Assembly: GCA_963773585.1 (NCBI GenBank)
Contig: CAVZBR010000004.1
Coordinates: 372,001-436,000, forward strand
Source of the DNA: CAVXJN01 sp963773585
GTDB lineage: Bacteria; Pseudomonadota; Gammaproteobacteria; JASBUN01
Length of the DNA: 64,000 bases
Direction of reading: 5' to 3'
In this document: piece by piece, positions 1 through 8,795 of the stretch
How positions within the stretch are numbered: position 1 is the first letter of the stretch
How the letters are laid out: each line of letters opens with the position of its first letter
Program-made: the position numbers and the translations under genes
The notes under the pieces: model-generated
Told to the model about the DNA's origin: nothing
Database searches by the model: none
What the model saw: the letters and a program-made list of their open reading frames with translations, nothing else

Positions 1-1089
1 GTTCAATTCGCGATTGCTGGCGTCAGGACGAACGTGACCGCGGTAAATGTCTTGGGTCACCAGATCGCCGGTGGCCGCGAGCAGCGAGTCGAGGCTGGAG
101 GCCAGGGCCGAAAATACGACGATGAACACCAGCACGGCGCCGGTGACGCCGAGCAGGTGCGCGGCCACCAAGGGCCCCACCATGTCCGCAGCCGGCACGT
201 TCAAATGCAGCGCCGGAGCCGCCAGGGCCACAAAGCCGGCGACGATGGGAATCGGAATCCACATCAGCCCGGCAGTCATGTAGGCCTTGAAACCAACCCC
301 TTTGCGGAACGCGAAGGCGCGGCTCCACCAGACGTTGGAGTGAAATATTTCACCGACGCCGAACAACAGATTGTTGAACAGGAACATGATCGCTGCAGGC
401 ATCAGAAGGTTGAGCAGCTCCGGTCGACGCTGGATCACCGTGTCGTGCATTTGGTCGAAACCGACCTTGTCGATGGTCAGCCAGGCCAGCAGCGCAACGC
501 CGACTAAAATCAAAACGGTCTGAATGAAGTCGGTGCCGATCACTGCGCGTAGACCGCCGAGCAAGGTGTAGGCGACGCAGATCACCAGAATCACGGTCAT
601 GCCGATGTGATAGTCGATGCCGGTGAGGGCGTTGATCAGCACGCCGCCCGCCATGCCCAGGCTGATCAGCCAGCCGAAGGCGTAACAAAGCGAGATCAAC
701 AAAAAGATGCGCCAAGCGGTGTTGCCGTAGCGAATGCGGATGAAGTCGCCGCTGGTGTAACCGCTCGGCATCAGGTCGTGGATGCGCCGCGCCAAAGGGG
801 CGAACAACATCAGCCCTACCGAGCCCAGCGAAAACCCGACCATTCCCCAAATGCCCAGTTGCAGCGCCATCTGCGGCGCCACCATGGTGGTGTTGCTGGT
901 CACCCAGGTGGCCATCGAGGTAGCGACCGCCAGGGCAATGCCGACGTTGCGGCCGGCCAGCATGTAATCGTCCAAGCCGCTGGCGCGCCGTCCCCAATAC
1001 CAACCCAGAAATACCCACAGGACGCTGAAGATCGCGAGTATGGTCCAGCCGATGTTCGGGTTCAGGATGGCGTCGTTGACACCATTCAT
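1..1089 (-). CDS. Sodium:solute symporter (SSS family), C-terminus cut by window edge
   Basis: An open frame of 363 residues runs off the left end of the window without a stop. It is a highly hydrophobic protein with repeated membrane segments and the SSS-family start: an N-terminal helix (about residues 13-32), then DDYMLAGRN at about 40-48 and a segment rich in SNTTM. Such proteins import urea, amino acids or organic acids with sodium. Its ATG overlaps the stop of the upstream hydrolase gene as ATGA, so it is probably translationally coupled and carries the substrate of the two hydrolases. The exact substrate cannot be read from the sequence; a nitrogen-rich ureido compound is an inference from context. 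Confidence 0.85.
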   Translation of the reverse strand, partial: MNGVNDAILNPNIGWTILAIFSVLWVFLGWYWGRRASGLDDYMLAGRNVGIALAVATSMATWVTSNTTMVAPQMALQLGIWGMVGFSLGSVGLMLFAPLARRIHDLMPSGYTSGDFIRIRYGNTAWRIFLLISLCYAFGWLISLGMAGGVLINALTGIDYHIGMTVILVICVAYTLLGGLRAVIGTDFIQTVLILVGVALLAWLTIDKVGFDQMHDTVIQRRPELLNLLMPAAIMFLFNNLLFGVGEIFHSNVWWSRAFAFRKGVGFKAYMTAGLMWIPIPIVAGFVALAAPALHLNVPAADMVGPLVAAHLLGVTGAVLVFIVVFSALASSLDSLLAATGDLVTQDIYRGHVRPDASNRELN

Positions 1090-1823
1090 GCCGCCACCAC
1101 CCGGGTGATCTCCTGTACGGCTTCGTCGGCATTCAATACCCGCGCATAACGATCGCGAATGGTGTTGATGGTGGCGTTGTGCAGCGCCGGTGTCACCGTT
1201 GCACAAGCGTCATCGATCAGCGTGGTATGGAAACCGAGATCGCAGGCATCGCGAATGGCGGTATCGACGCACTCGTTGGTGTACACACCGCAGATGAACA
1301 GCCCGGTGATGCCGAGATTGCGCAGTACGTACTCCAGATTGGTCGAAGTGAACACACCGCTGGCGGTCTTGTTGATGACGATTTCATCGCCCACGGGTGC
1401 GACGGCCTCGATGAATTCGGCTTCTTTGGAACCGGGCGGCGCATGCAGGTTCAAGCGCTTGTGGCCCGGGCCGCGGTCGCGGCCGTCGCGGGTCATGGAC
1501 TGAATGCGGGTATGGATCACTTCCAGATCGTTGGCCCGAAACGCGTCCTGCAGCTTGCGTATATTGGGGAATACGAAATGGTCCAGGCGATCGAAGTAGT
1601 ATTCCGCCGCCTCCGGCGGGACGCCGGATTTTTCCATGTCCGCGAACACCCCATAGCCTCGTGCCGCATCCAGGTATTGCACATCGATTACCAGCAGCGC
1701 AGTGTGGTGCGTCTTCAGGGACTTGACCACCTTGGGATGTTCGGTAATCGCATCCCGATAGCTTTCCCGCAACGGGTCGACGTTGAGATAAGCAGGCTCC
1801 AGGGGCTTGCGGTCTTCGGTCAT
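1086..1823 (-). CDS. Isochorismatase-family cysteine hydrolase
   Basis: 245 residues. The catalytic triad of the family is visible: Asp47 in LLVIDVQ, Lys152 in VINKTASGVF, and the nucleophile Cys185 in GVYTNECVDTAIRDA. Members of this family with this motif set hydrolyse carbamoyl or ureido amides (N-carbamoylsarcosine amidase, ureidoacrylate and biuret hydrolases). It lies 12 bases downstream of the M20 amidohydrolase gene and overlaps the symporter gene by 4 bases, so the three form one operon. True isochorismatase is unlikely because there is no siderophore gene nearby and no carrier domain. The precise substrate is unknown. Confidence 0.85.
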   Translation of the reverse strand: MTEDRKPLEPAYLNVDPLRESYRDAITEHPKVVKSLKTHHTALLVIDVQYLDAARGYGVFADMEKSGVPPEAAEYYFDRLDHFVFPNIRKLQDAFRANDLEVIHTRIQSMTRDGRDRGPGHKRLNLHAPPGSKEAEFIEAVAPVGDEIVINKTASGVFTSTNLEYVLRNLGITGLFICGVYTNECVDTAIRDACDLGFHTTLIDDACATVTPALHNATINTIRDRYARVLNADEAVQEITRVVAA

Positions 1824-1835
1824 GAACGCTTCTCG

Positions 1836-3077
1836 CTAGCTGGCCAGACGGTAGAGGGTATTGAGCAGCACGTTGGCGCCGTTTTCGATGTCTTCCCACG
1901 GCGTCCATTCCGCCGGCGAGTGGCTGCGGCCATCCTTGCTCGGCACGAACACCATGCCGGCCCGGGTCAGCGACGCCATCATCTGGGTGTCGTGGGCAGC
2001 ACCGCTCGGCATCACCAGACTCTCGGCATCCAGGCTGCGCGCCGATGCCTGGATGATCTCGACGATGCCGGGGTCGCATTTGACAGGCGCGATCTCCGAC
2101 AGCACTTCGAATTCGAACATCAGACCGCGGCGGCGGCCGATCGCGGAAATGGCTTTGCGAAACGCGTGCGACAACTGTTCCAGCACTTGCGGGTCGGTGT
2201 CGCGCACCTCCAGGGAAAACTCGGCGCGACCGGGCACGACGTTGGCGGCACCGGGTTTCAGCGCCACGCGGCCGATGGTGGCGACGCTGCGGGCGCTGCC
2301 GTCTTCTTCGAGAATCCGCGGAATTTCGCCGCCCAGTTCCGCCAGCCCCTGGAACGCATCGTTGCGCATGTCCATGGGGGTGGTGCCGGCGTGGTTGGCG
2401 GTGCCGATCAGATGCACGTCCCATTTGAACAGGCCGGCGATGCCCTCGACCACGCCGATGGGCAATTGCCTGCGATCCAGCACCGGACCCTGCTCGATGT
2501 GCAGTTCGACAAACGCGTGCACGCTCTCCGGAGTGCGCCGCGCCCGCAGGGCATCCATGGCGTTGAGGCCGCGCTCGGCCATGGCGTCCACCAGGGTGAC
2601 GCCGTTCAGATCGCGGGCGTTGTAGATTTTTTCGGGGGTGAGTTTACCGGCGATGGCTTGGGAGCCGACCATGCCGCCGAAGCGGCCCTCTTCGTCGGTG
2701 AACGCCACCGACTCCAAGGGATAACGCAACGGCACTTGCAGTTCCTTTAGCCGGCGCACGCACTCCAGGCCGACCACCACGCCAAGGGCACCGTCCAGAT
2801 GGCCGGCGCCGGGAACACTGTCGAGATGCGAGCCGGTCATGATGCTGGGTCGCTTGCCGTCCCAGCCCAGGCGCCCATAGATGTTCGCGGCGCCGTCCAC
2901 ATATAAATCCAGGCCGGCCTCTTCGATCCGCGCCTGGAACCATTCGCGGCCGGCCATGTCACCGTCGCTGAAAGCCATGCGGTAGACACCATGATCTTCG
3001 CGCCGGCCGATATTGCCGAGGTCTTCGACATCCCGTTGCAAACGCTCGAAATCGACTTTTAAAGGTCCTTCGGTCAT
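1836..3077 (-). CDS. M20-family Zn hydrolase (N-carbamoyl amino acid / ureidopropionase / allantoate type)
   Basis: 413 residues, the usual length for the HyuC/AmaB/allantoate amidohydrolase group. Metal-binding motifs are intact: TGSHLDSVPGAGHLDG (His84, Asp95), FTDEEGRFGG (Glu130), ELHIEQGP (His193) and the C-terminal GRSHSPAEW. TTPMDMRNDA marks the dimerisation-domain insert typical of this group. It removes an N-carbamoyl group or opens a ureide, releasing ammonia and CO2. Its ATG overlaps the stop of the preceding membrane-protein gene (ATGA), and it is followed by a second amidohydrolase and a symporter. The family is secure, the substrate is not. Confidence 0.88.
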   Translation of the reverse strand: MTEGPLKVDFERLQRDVEDLGNIGRREDHGVYRMAFSDGDMAGREWFQARIEEAGLDLYVDGAANIYGRLGWDGKRPSIMTGSHLDSVPGAGHLDGALGVVVGLECVRRLKELQVPLRYPLESVAFTDEEGRFGGMVGSQAIAGKLTPEKIYNARDLNGVTLVDAMAERGLNAMDALRARRTPESVHAFVELHIEQGPVLDRRQLPIGVVEGIAGLFKWDVHLIGTANHAGTTPMDMRNDAFQGLAELGGEIPRILEEDGSARSVATIGRVALKPGAANVVPGRAEFSLEVRDTDPQVLEQLSHAFRKAISAIGRRRGLMFEFEVLSEIAPVKCDPGIVEIIQASARSLDAESLVMPSGAAHDTQMMASLTRAGMVFVPSKDGRSHSPAEWTPWEDIENGANVLLNTLYRLAS

Positions 3078-3571
3078 CCATTCCCCTTATGGTTCGACTT
3101 CAGATTACCGCCGACCACCAGTCCGAGGGTGGCCAGGAACACCCCGGCACCGACCCCGAAAAAGGTAAATGCGCGGTCCAGGCTGTGATGTTCCACGGCG
3201 ATTTTGACGCTGTCGCTCCAGGGCCCAGCCTCGCCATTCTCCGGATGCAGGCGCACTCGGTAGTAATATTCCCCGTCGGTGCGGCCACTCAGCAGGGAGG
3301 CGCGGTCAGGCCCCTGGTACAAGGTCCGCGACCCGTTGAAATCCGCGCTTTGCGCTTCCTGGAGTTCGAAACGACGGTTGTCCGACTGCGGCCAGTCCCA
3401 AGTGAGCCGGTAGTATCCCGCAGATGCGACAGTGGTATCCGTGTGCAGGACGGGGGCATCTGCGCTCGCCGCCAGGGTCCACCACCCCGAAAAGAGCAGC
3501 AACAAAAGCGCATTCCGGAGTCTGGCGCGAGCCTTGGACGCGCGCCGCCGGACTGAATTCAGTTCGCCCAT
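3074..3571 (-). CDS. Secreted/membrane-anchored fibronectin type III-like protein, unknown function
   Basis: 165 residues from the ATG at 3571, chosen because it gives a clean signal sequence: arginine-rich n-region, LLLLLF core, and ASA cleavage near residue 38. A GTG at 3631 would add 20 residues. The middle (about 40-130) reads like a single FN3-type beta-sandwich (YRLTWDWP, FELQEA, YYYRVRLHPENGEAGPWSDSV). A hydrophobic C-terminal helix (about 137-158) would anchor it with the sandwich in the periplasm. Its stop overlaps the start of the M20 hydrolase gene, so it is the first gene of that operon. I do not recognise a specific family. Confidence 0.6.
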   Translation of the reverse strand: MGELNSVRRRASKARARLRNALLLLLFSGWWTLAASADAPVLHTDTTVASAGYYRLTWDWPQSDNRRFELQEAQSADFNGSRTLYQGPDRASLLSGRTDGEYYYRVRLHPENGEAGPWSDSVKIAVEHHSLDRAFTFFGVGAGVFLATLGLVVGGNLKSNHKGNG

Positions 3572-3781
3572 GACACGATACTTTTGCAACAAATGATTTT
3601 GCACAATAACATTTCCGTGCCGCCATTTCACCCTGGCAACAGCCGCGCCGACGTCGCCATCTTAGCGTAAGTGTTTGTTCAATAGGTAGAAATTTCCAGG
3701 GTGGTGGGTGGTTCCAGAGATGACCGTGGTGCCGCTGCGCTGCTACAATGGCCGACCTTTGCACTGCCCGAATCGAATTCC

Positions 3782-5779
3782 GTGTCCAAACTCAATGCAC
3801 GCCAAGCGGCCGCGGTCGAACATGTGGACAGCCCCCTGCTGGTGCTGGCCGGCGCCGGCAGCGGCAAAACCCGTGTCATCGCCCAAAAGATAGCCCATCT
3901 GATTCGCAGCCGACGCATGGAGCCCCAGCACATCGCGGCGGTCACCTTCACCAACAAGGCTGCGCGGGAGATGAAGCAGCGGGTACAGAGCCTCTTGGGC
4001 CCGGATGCCAAAGCGGTGCGGATTTCCACCTTTCACACCCTGGGGCTGGAAATCATTCGCCGCGAACATCGTCGCCTCGGCTACAAACCCGGCTTCACGA
4101 TCTTCGACAGTCAGGACAGCGCCGCCCTGCTGCATGACCTGAGTCGCAAGGAGATGCCGCTGCCGCAGGAGCAGGAACAGCGGCTGCGCTGGCAGATTTC
4201 CCAATGGAAGAACCAATTCCTGTCCCCGGAGCAAGCCCTGGCTGGGGCTGCCGACGACCACGAGCACGGCGCCGCCAGGCTCTACGAACGTTACAACCAT
4301 TTTCTGAAGACCTACAACGCGGTGGATTTCGACGATCTGATCTCATTGCCGGCAGCCCTGTTCGCCGAACACGCCGAAGCGCTCGGCGCCTGGCGCGAAC
4401 ACATCCGCTATCTACTGGTGGACGAATACCAGGACACCAACGCCGCGCAGTATGAACTGGTGCGCATGCTGGTCGGTAAGCGGGACGGCTTGACGGTAGT
4501 CGGCGACGACGACCAATCGATCTACGCCTGGCGCGGTGCGCGGCCGGAAAACCTGCGCCAATTGGCGGTGGACTTCCCCGACCTCAAGGTGATCAAGCTC
4601 GAGCAGAACTACCGCTCGGCGGGGCGCATCTTACGCGCGGCCAACACGTTGATCGCCAACAATGGGCACCTGTATGAAAAGCGACTCTGGAGCGAGTTGG
4701 GCCCGGGAGACCCGATTCGCATTCTGGAGTGCCGCGACGGCGACCATGAGGCCGAACGAGTCGTAGGTCAGTTGCTCCATCATCACTATCGTCACAAAAC
4801 CCAGTTCCATGATTACGCCATCCTGTATCGCGGCAACCATCAATCCCGGGTGTTCGAGCGCGCTCTGCGCGAACAGCGTATTCCCTACCATTTGAGCGGC
4901 GGATCGTCGTTTTTCGACCGCACCGAGATCAAGGGTCTGATGGCCTACCTGCGATTGCTGGTCAATCCCAAAGACGACGCCGCGTTTTTACGGGCGGTCA
5001 ACACGCCGCGCCGGGGCATCGGGCCGGGCACCGTGGAAAAACTCACCCTATTGGCGAACCGGCAGGGCGTCAGTCTTTGCGATGCCTGCGCCAGCCTGGG
5101 ACTCAGCAATGCACTGGGGACCCGCGCCGCCGCCAACTTACGTCAATTCGGCGATTGGGTCCGCGGCTTATCGGAGGCTGCGGAAGCAGGCCAAATCACG
5201 GCAACGGTGCGCAAGTTGATCGTCGACATCGATTACGAAGAGTGGCTACGCCAGCAAAGTCCGGATCCTGATTCCGCCCGCCGGCGCTGGGACAACGTCA
5301 ACGAGCTGCGCGAATGGCTGGATCGCTCGGTCAACCAGGCCGCCGCCGAAGCTTCTTTGGGGGAAGTGTTGGCGCAAATGGCGTTGCTCGACGCGCTGGA
5401 CCGGGATCAGGACGACAAGGGCAATGCGGTGCATTTGATGACCTTGCACGCCGCCAAGGGTCTGGAATTCGATCACGTGTTCCTGGCCGGTATGGAAGAG
5501 GAATTGCTGCCCCATCGCAACAGCATCGAGGACAGCCTCGAGGAAGAGCGCCGTCTTGCTTATGTCGGCATCACCCGGGCGCGCAAAACGTTGACCATGA
5601 CCCTCGCCGCCAAGCGCAAACGCTTCGGCGAGTGGCACGGCTGCGAGCCGAGCCGCTTCCTTGCCGAGTTACCCGCGGAGGATCTGGAATGGGAATCTCA
5701 GGTCCCGGAAGATCCCGAGAAACGCAAGCAACGCGGCCAATCCCACCTCGCCCATTTGCGCAGCCTGCTGGCGGAATGA
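3782..5779 (+). CDS. rep: ATP-dependent DNA helicase Rep
   Basis: 665 residues from the GTG at 3782, which begins SKLNARQAAAV as in known Rep proteins; an upstream in-frame start at 3701 would add a non-conserved tail. SF1A helicase motifs are all present: AGAGSGKT (Walker A), FTNKAAREM, DEYQDTNAAQYEL (Walker B), GDDDQSIYAWRGA, LEQNYRS, TLHAAKGLEFDHVF and the final LAYVGITRAR. Rep is a 3'-5' helicase that helps replication forks past obstacles. It is monocistronic and divergent from the FN3-like gene. Rep rather than UvrD is supported by the Rep-like N-terminus and by a separate uvrD at 38.3-40.5 kb. Confidence 0.93.
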   Translation: MSKLNARQAAAVEHVDSPLLVLAGAGSGKTRVIAQKIAHLIRSRRMEPQHIAAVTFTNKAAREMKQRVQSLLGPDAKAVRISTFHTLGLEIIRREHRRLGYKPGFTIFDSQDSAALLHDLSRKEMPLPQEQEQRLRWQISQWKNQFLSPEQALAGAADDHEHGAARLYERYNHFLKTYNAVDFDDLISLPAALFAEHAEALGAWREHIRYLLVDEYQDTNAAQYELVRMLVGKRDGLTVVGDDDQSIYAWRGARPENLRQLAVDFPDLKVIKLEQNYRSAGRILRAANTLIANNGHLYEKRLWSELGPGDPIRILECRDGDHEAERVVGQLLHHHYRHKTQFHDYAILYRGNHQSRVFERALREQRIPYHLSGGSSFFDRTEIKGLMAYLRLLVNPKDDAAFLRAVNTPRRGIGPGTVEKLTLLANRQGVSLCDACASLGLSNALGTRAAANLRQFGDWVRGLSEAAEAGQITATVRKLIVDIDYEEWLRQQSPDPDSARRRWDNVNELREWLDRSVNQAAAEASLGEVLAQMALLDALDRDQDDKGNAVHLMTLHAAKGLEFDHVFLAGMEEELLPHRNSIEDSLEEERRLAYVGITRARKTLTMTLAAKRKRFGEWHGCEPSRFLAELPAEDLEWESQVPEDPEKRKQRGQSHLAHLRSLLAE

Positions 5780-5798
5780 CCAGGCGGGCCGGGCTGCA

Positions 5799-5880
5799 GT
5801 AGGTTGGGTCAAGGCTCGTAGAGCCGGACCCAACGCACCGTCTGCAGCAGGTTGGGCCAAGAGTCCCACCCAACACACCC
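5799..5880. repeat. REP-like palindromic intergenic repeat
   Basis: Just after rep are two adjacent related units built on GTTGGGTC...GACCCAAC (about 5803-5838) and GTTGGGCC...CCCACCCAAC (about 5849-5878). The first has an inner GGCTC/GAGCC pairing. The form resembles bacterial REP elements, and related GTCGGGTC/GACCCGAC units occur at 34.7-34.9 kb. Confidence 0.5.
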
Positions 5881-5901
5881 TCGTACTACCGCCCGAAAAG
5901 A

Positions 5902-5927
5902 GAAGAGCCGCCCATGGGCGGCTCTTC
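5902..5927 (-). terminator. Rho-independent terminator of the cytochrome gene
   Basis: A perfect 26-base palindrome (13-base arms, centre CCCATGGG) lies 24 bases past the stop of the cytochrome gene on the minus strand. It is followed in that direction by a T-rich stretch (TCTCTTTTC). It also sits 120 bases after rep and could act on both transcripts. Confidence 0.7.
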
Positions 5928-5950
5928 AGACCTGCATCCACCGGCTGTGC

Positions 5951-6784
5951 TCAGAAACCGGTTTCCTTGAGCATGTAATGAATGGCGTCGTTGATTTCTT
6001 CCTTGCTGTAATTGCCGCCGCCTTTCGGAGGCATCGCACCTTTGCCGTTCATGGCATTTTGCATCAGGGTATCCATGCCTTGGTCTACACGCGGCTTCCA
6101 CGCTTCCTTGTCGCCGATCTTCGGCGCGCCGGCAACGCCCGTGGCGTGGCAAGCGGCACAAGTTTTCTGGACGACTTCCTTGCCGCGGGCAAGATCCACG
6201 CCGGCATCGCCTCCGCTCTTGGCCTCCGAACCACCACCGGACTTGCCGGCCGCGTTGTCAGTCGCCTTTTCGGCCGTCTTGTCGCCGCCCGAATCGCCCC
6301 CGGCGATCTCAATCCCGGTTTCGTGCAGCATGTAGGTGATGGCCTTCTTCAGCTCGGCATCGGGGACATTCTGTCCGCCGCGCGGCGGCATCGCCCCTTT
6401 GCCGTCCCGGGCGCTTTTCAGTAGTGTATCCATGCCCTTGTCGGCGCGCGGTTGCCATGCAGCTTTGTCGCCGATTTTCGGTGCGCCGGCAGCGCCGGTC
6501 TTGTGGCAGGCGCCACACACGGCGTCCACGACTTCCTTGCCGGAACGACCGCCGCCTTCAGTACCACCCGCGGCAGCCGCGCTTTCGCCGCTGCCGGTTT
6601 CCACGTGACCCACCGGTTGAATGCGCTCATTGGTCGCCTTCTCGGCCATTTTCAATGTTGCAGGACCGTGGTTGTTCATCTTCGACAACATCTGTGCGGC
6701 AAAAAAGAAAATAACGGCGAGGAGCACAAGCCCGATCAGCACCGCCAAGGCGGTGCGGACAAAATCTCGATCTTGTTGATTCAC
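5951..6784 (-). CDS. Membrane-anchored tandem cytochrome c5 (di-heme)
   Basis: 277 residues. One N-terminal membrane helix (about 11-33) anchors two similar class I cytochrome c5 domains with haem motifs CGACH and CAACH. Each domain carries GAPKIGDK(A/E)AW, a GMDTL segment and GAMPP(R/K)GG containing the axial Met. A low-complexity linker rich in Gly, Ser, Lys and Ala joins them. The two halves clearly derive from an internal duplication. It probably carries electrons between membrane oxidoreductases and a terminal oxidase. A strong terminator follows it, and it appears to be monocistronic. Confidence 0.9.
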   Translation of the reverse strand: MNQQDRDFVRTALAVLIGLVLLAVIFFFAAQMLSKMNNHGPATLKMAEKATNERIQPVGHVETGSGESAAAAGGTEGGGRSGKEVVDAVCGACHKTGAAGAPKIGDKAAWQPRADKGMDTLLKSARDGKGAMPPRGGQNVPDAELKKAITYMLHETGIEIAGGDSGGDKTAEKATDNAAGKSGGGSEAKSGGDAGVDLARGKEVVQKTCAACHATGVAGAPKIGDKEAWKPRVDQGMDTLMQNAMNGKGAMPPKGGGNYSKEEINDAIHYMLKETGF

Positions 6785-7107
6785 GGTGGTCTCCGTATTG
6801 TTGGTTTAAGACTGCTGTCGGGCGTCGCGCCCCGAGCGACGCCACGAAATACAGCCCGGCAGTATACTGGCATTCGCCGTGCACGAAAACCGCGCCTATT
6901 CCTGCAACTGACCGCAGAATCCTCGCCCCCTTCGCCGGTTCCTCCCGCCGGGATCTTGCAGCGGTTGACCGCCCTCGCGCGAATCTTGGATTTGCAATAT
7001 CCCCACACTTCTTATGATCAAACCCGCCGCCCGCCCTGCTCCCGAAGTGGGCGTCCTTCCACCAAAACGTGATTGCGCCAGCATGGCGTAAGGAGACTGG
7101 CCCGGCC
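6785..7107. other. Intergenic region between divergent cytochrome c5 and marR genes
   Basis: About 320 bases with no convincing gene. It must contain the cytochrome promoter (minus strand). No strong repeat or RNA structure was seen; short open frames here lack ribosome sites and recognisable motifs. Confidence 0.5.
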
Positions 7108-7135
7108 TTGCAATAGCCTAAGCCAGGCATATAAT
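7108..7135 (+). promoter_or_regulatory. Sigma-70 promoter of marR-emrAB
   Basis: TTGCAA (7108-7113) and a consensus TATAAT (7130-7135) are separated by 16 bases. Transcription would start near 7142, leaving a leader of about 24 bases before the marR ATG. The AT-rich stretch just downstream (7139-7157) would be a natural place for MarR autoregulation, but I see no clear palindrome there. Confidence 0.65.
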
Positions 7136-7165
7136 AAGTCTACCTTACGAATTAGGCACTCCCCC

Positions 7166-7636
7166 ATGCAACACACCGATCCAAGTCGCAACCTGGGCTT
7201 TCTGGTGCACGAAGTGGCACGTCTGATGCGCCGACGCTTCGACCGTCGGGTGCAATCGCTCGGTCTGACCCAGGCGCAATGGCGCACCCTCGTGCACTTG
7301 TCCCGGTGTGAAGGGATGAATCAGGCGGCCCTGGCGGAAATTCTCGAGATCCGGCCCATCACCCTGACCCGATTGCTGGACAAACTGCAGCAGGCGGGCT
7401 GGGTCGAACGTCGGCCCGATCCGTCCGACCGGCGCATGTTCCGGCTCTACATCACCGAGCAGGCACAACCGATGCTGGCTGAACTGCAAGCCGCCGCCGC
7501 TGAGACCCGCGCCGAAGCCACGCAGGGTCTAAGCAGTGCCATGCGCAGGGAACTGATCGATTTGCTATGCACCGTGAAAAGCAACCTTCTGACTGCGGAA
7601 CGAAGCCGCGAACCCGAGCAAGCCATCCATGAGTAA
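7166..7636 (+). CDS. MarR-family transcriptional regulator of the efflux operon
   Basis: 156 residues from the ATG at 7166, which follows the promoter at 7108-7135; longer in-frame starts would lie upstream of the predicted transcript. The winged-helix core is clear: LTQAQWRTLVHLSRC, then the recognition region IRPITLTRLLDKLQQAGWVERRPDP, then SDRRMFRLYIT of the wing. It overlaps emrA by 8 bases. By analogy with EmrR/MprA it represses its own operon until a hydrophobic or phenolic ligand binds; the ligand is unknown here. Confidence 0.9.
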   Translation: MQHTDPSRNLGFLVHEVARLMRRRFDRRVQSLGLTQAQWRTLVHLSRCEGMNQAALAEILEIRPITLTRLLDKLQQAGWVERRPDPSDRRMFRLYITEQAQPMLAELQAAAAETRAEATQGLSSAMRRELIDLLCTVKSNLLTAERSREPEQAIHE

Positions 7637-8795
7637 CGATACCCAAATCAACGAAACCCCTGGGACGCCGGGGGCGGCAGGCGCCGCAGAAGAGACCCCT
7701 CGGCCGCGGCGTCGCGTGCCGCGCATGCGGCGAATCCTGCTGTGGGCCGGACCCCTGGCGGTGGTTTTGGTCGCCGGATTCTTCTATTTCACCAGCGGCC
7801 GCTATGTCAGCACCGACAATGCCTATGTCAAAGCCGACAAAGTCGCTGTCAGCCCGCAAGTGGAAGGGCCGATCCTGGACGTGCAGGTGGCGGAAAATCA
7901 GAAGGTGAAAAAAGGCCAGGTGTTGTTTCAGATCGATCCGACTCCTTTCCGCATCGCGTTGCAGCAGGCCAAAGCGCAACTGGAGAATGTGCGCGCGGAT
8001 TTGCTCGCATTGAAGGCGCAGTACCGCCAGAGCCAGGAGCAACTGCAACTGGCGCAGAGCAATCGCGACTACGCGCACCGGGAATTGCAGCGCCAACTCG
8101 GTCTCGACAAGCGCAAGTTGACATCCCAGGCGGCCCTCGACCAGGCGCGCCATACCCTGGATCAGGCCAAGCAGGCCATCCAGGTCACCCGTGAGCAAAT
8201 GGCGCAGATCCAGGCACAACTGGGCGGCGGCGTCGACCTGCCGGTGGAACAGCATCCGCGCTATCGCGAAGCGCTCGCGGCCCAGCAACGTGCGGCCTTG
8301 GATCTACAGCACACTAGCGTCGAAGCTCCGTTCAACGGCGTCGCCAGCAACACCCCCGAACGAGGCGCGTACGTCAAACCCGGCAGTCCGGTAATGAGCA
8401 TCGTCGCCAATCGCGACATCTGGGTGGAAGCGAACTTCAAGGAAACCGACCTGACCCATGTGCGTCCCGGCCAGCCGGTCACCATTCACGTCGACACCTA
8501 TCCGAACCGTGAGTGGCACGGGAAGGTCGCAAGTGTGAGCCAAGCGACAGGCTCGGAGTTCTCGGTGCTGCCGGCGCAGAACGCCACCGGCAACTGGGTC
8601 AAGGTGGTGCAGCGGATTCCGGTGCGCATTTCGGTACAAGCCGATACCAACGACCAGGTACTGCGTTCGGGTATGAGCACCGAAGTCGACATCGATACCG
8701 GCAGCTACCGCGCCATTCCCGGCTTTGCTCGCGCTGTGCTCGACCGCATGGGCGTGCTCACTGCCAACGCCGCGGAACCGCCGGACGGCTCATGA
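7629..8795 (+). CDS. emrA: EmrA-type membrane fusion protein (HlyD family)
   Basis: 388 residues: a short basic cytoplasmic tail, one membrane helix (about 34-55), then the periplasmic adaptor. Signature stretches are STDNAYVKADKV near residue 60, a lipoyl-like half motif (VAENQKVKKGQVLFQIDPTPF), a long alpha-hairpin coiled coil (about 115-200, rich in Q, A, L), and the second barrel half with IWVEANFKETDL and GQPVTIHVD. It links EmrB to an outer-membrane channel, which is not encoded here. It overlaps marR and emrB on either side, so the three are translated together. Confidence 0.93.
   Translation: MSNDTQINETPGTPGAAGAAEETPRPRRRVPRMRRILLWAGPLAVVLVAGFFYFTSGRYVSTDNAYVKADKVAVSPQVEGPILDVQVAENQKVKKGQVLFQIDPTPFRIALQQAKAQLENVRADLLALKAQYRQSQEQLQLAQSNRDYAHRELQRQLGLDKRKLTSQAALDQARHTLDQAKQAIQVTREQMAQIQAQLGGGVDLPVEQHPRYREALAAQQRAALDLQHTSVEAPFNGVASNTPERGAYVKPGSPVMSIVANRDIWVEANFKETDLTHVRPGQPVTIHVDTYPNREWHGKVASVSQATGSEFSVLPAQNATGNWVKVVQRIPVRISVQADTNDQVLRSGMSTEVDIDTGSYRAIPGFARAVLDRMGVLTANAAEPPDGS

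Noticed and set aside
1179..2750. A 523-codon plus-strand open frame over the two amidohydrolases
   Set aside because: It is exactly antisense to two genes with intact catalytic motifs, and its translation is rich in His, Gln and Arg with no recognisable domain.
5799..5880. CRISPR-like repetition after rep
   Set aside because: Only two imperfect palindromic units without regular spacers.
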